From Curtobacterium sp. MCJR17_020 (GTDB lineage: Bacteria; Actinomycetota; Actinomycetes; Actinomycetales; Microbacteriaceae), in NCBI RefSeq assembly GCF_003234365.2, contig NZ_CP126260.1, positions 2,604,001-2,668,000 on the forward strand: a stretch of 64,000 nt of DNA. The letters are read 5' to 3'. The notes under the pieces were generated by a model that saw only the letters and a program-made list of their open reading frames with translations, was not told where the DNA came from and ran no database searches. Of this stretch, positions 63,857 to 64,000 are shown piece by piece (within the stretch, counting starts at the first letter, position 1; each line of letters starts with the position of its first letter). Both the position numbers and the translations under genes were made by a program.

Positions 63857-63905
63857 GCCGTGATTGTCCCATGCCCCGCTCGCCGCGGGCAGAGGCCCGT
63901 CGCGG

Positions 63906-64000
63906 TCAGCGCCGGACGCGGGCGATCGTGACGAGCAGCGCCTCGAGCGCGAGCAACGCCGCCACGTTCGCGGCGATCCGCTGCCGGGCGAGGGCGATCG
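63906..64000 (-). CDS. holB: DNA polymerase III subunit delta' (C-terminal end, partial)
   Basis: Only the last 30 codons lie in the window. They read I-A-L-A-R-Q-R-I-A-A-N-V-A-A-L-L-A-L-E-A-L-L-V-T-I-A-R-V-R-R with the stop at 63906-63908. The pattern R-I-A-x-N-V-x-x-L-L-A-L-E-A-L is the usual end of actinobacterial delta', part of the clamp loader. The gene beginning is off the right edge. The call rests on a short segment and on the common holB / tRNA-Thr neighbourhood in this family. Confidence 0.6.
   Translation of the reverse strand, partial: IALARQRIAANVAALLALEALLVTIARVRR

Noticed and set aside
1..64000. Prophage, integrative element or biosynthetic gene cluster
   Set aside because: No integrase, capsid, polyketide or peptide synthetase genes, and gene content and base composition are uniform apart from short spacers.

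Overview
The window is one continuous stretch of very high G+C actinobacterial chromosome. The family is most likely Microbacteriaceae and the genus probably Curtobacterium or a close relative. This is an inference from codon use, many leaderless starts, class I BirA next to an acyl-CoA carboxylase, the holB / tRNA-Thr(CGT) neighbourhood at the right end, and a mannitol PTS locus. No integrase, transposase, phage genes, rRNA or CRISPR array is visible. The region is mainly core metabolism with a few small accessory islands.

Left part (1-14.9 kb). A GT-C type membrane protein runs off the left edge and is followed, reading leftward, by UDP-glucose dehydrogenase, a PH-domain membrane protein and biotin ligase BirA. 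Divergent to birA are the acyl-CoA carboxylase beta subunit and its small epsilon subunit. A 630-bp non-coding island follows, with a candidate small RNA and degenerate repeats. Then come a LuxR-type response regulator with two membrane sensor proteins (one a pseudokinase), a TRAM/RlmCD-type RNA methyltransferase, maf, and the biotinylated alpha subunit of the carboxylase. An AbiEi/DUF559 gene is bracketed by two inverted copies of a 50-bp element.

Nucleoside block (14.9-26.5 kb, minus strand). A BMP-type nucleoside-binding lipoprotein, ABC ATPase, two permeases, cytidine deaminase and thymidine phosphorylase form one operon. It is followed by adenosine deaminase, an orphan PTS IIA/IIB pair, purine nucleoside phosphorylase and a phosphohexomutase. 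Together they could import nucleosides, strip the base and deliver pentose or hexose phosphates to central metabolism.

Middle (26.5-40.1 kb). A lipoprotein gene and the 3' remnant of an alpha/beta hydrolase abut manC. A GT4 mannosyltransferase, sdhCDAB, a TNT-like (NAD glycohydrolase fold) protein, three tandem DUF805 membrane proteins with Gly-Tyr-Gln-Pro repeats, a quinone-type oxidoreductase, a sortase-anchored DUF3494 (ice-binding type) surface protein and a diacylglycerol kinase family protein follow.

Right part (40.1-64 kb). Mannitol PTS genes (mtlD, IIA, IICB) with ptsI, a divergent DeoR regulator and ptsH make a complete phosphorelay for mannitol. After these come exonuclease III, trpS, a GNAT acetyltransferase, ribD-ribA, an MHS-type transporter, a small autoregulated HTH protein with an ABC exporter, nicotinamidase and succinate-semialdehyde dehydrogenase, a PBP4-type carboxypeptidase, a Gfo/Idh/MocA oxidoreductase, an internally duplicated acid phosphatase, a BLUF blue-light sensor, a GH16-like secreted protein, tRNA-Thr, a TetR regulator and the 3' end of holB.

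Two window-wide patterns stand out. First, about a dozen genes have a TANNNT box 6-8 bases before the start codon and no Shine-Dalgarno sequence, which points to leaderless transcripts. Second, a family of near-perfect palindromes built on GACGGGAGGCCCGGTGCC acts as intergenic terminators and also appears, degenerate, inside non-conserved insertions of the maf, ABC exporter and cdd coding sequences.
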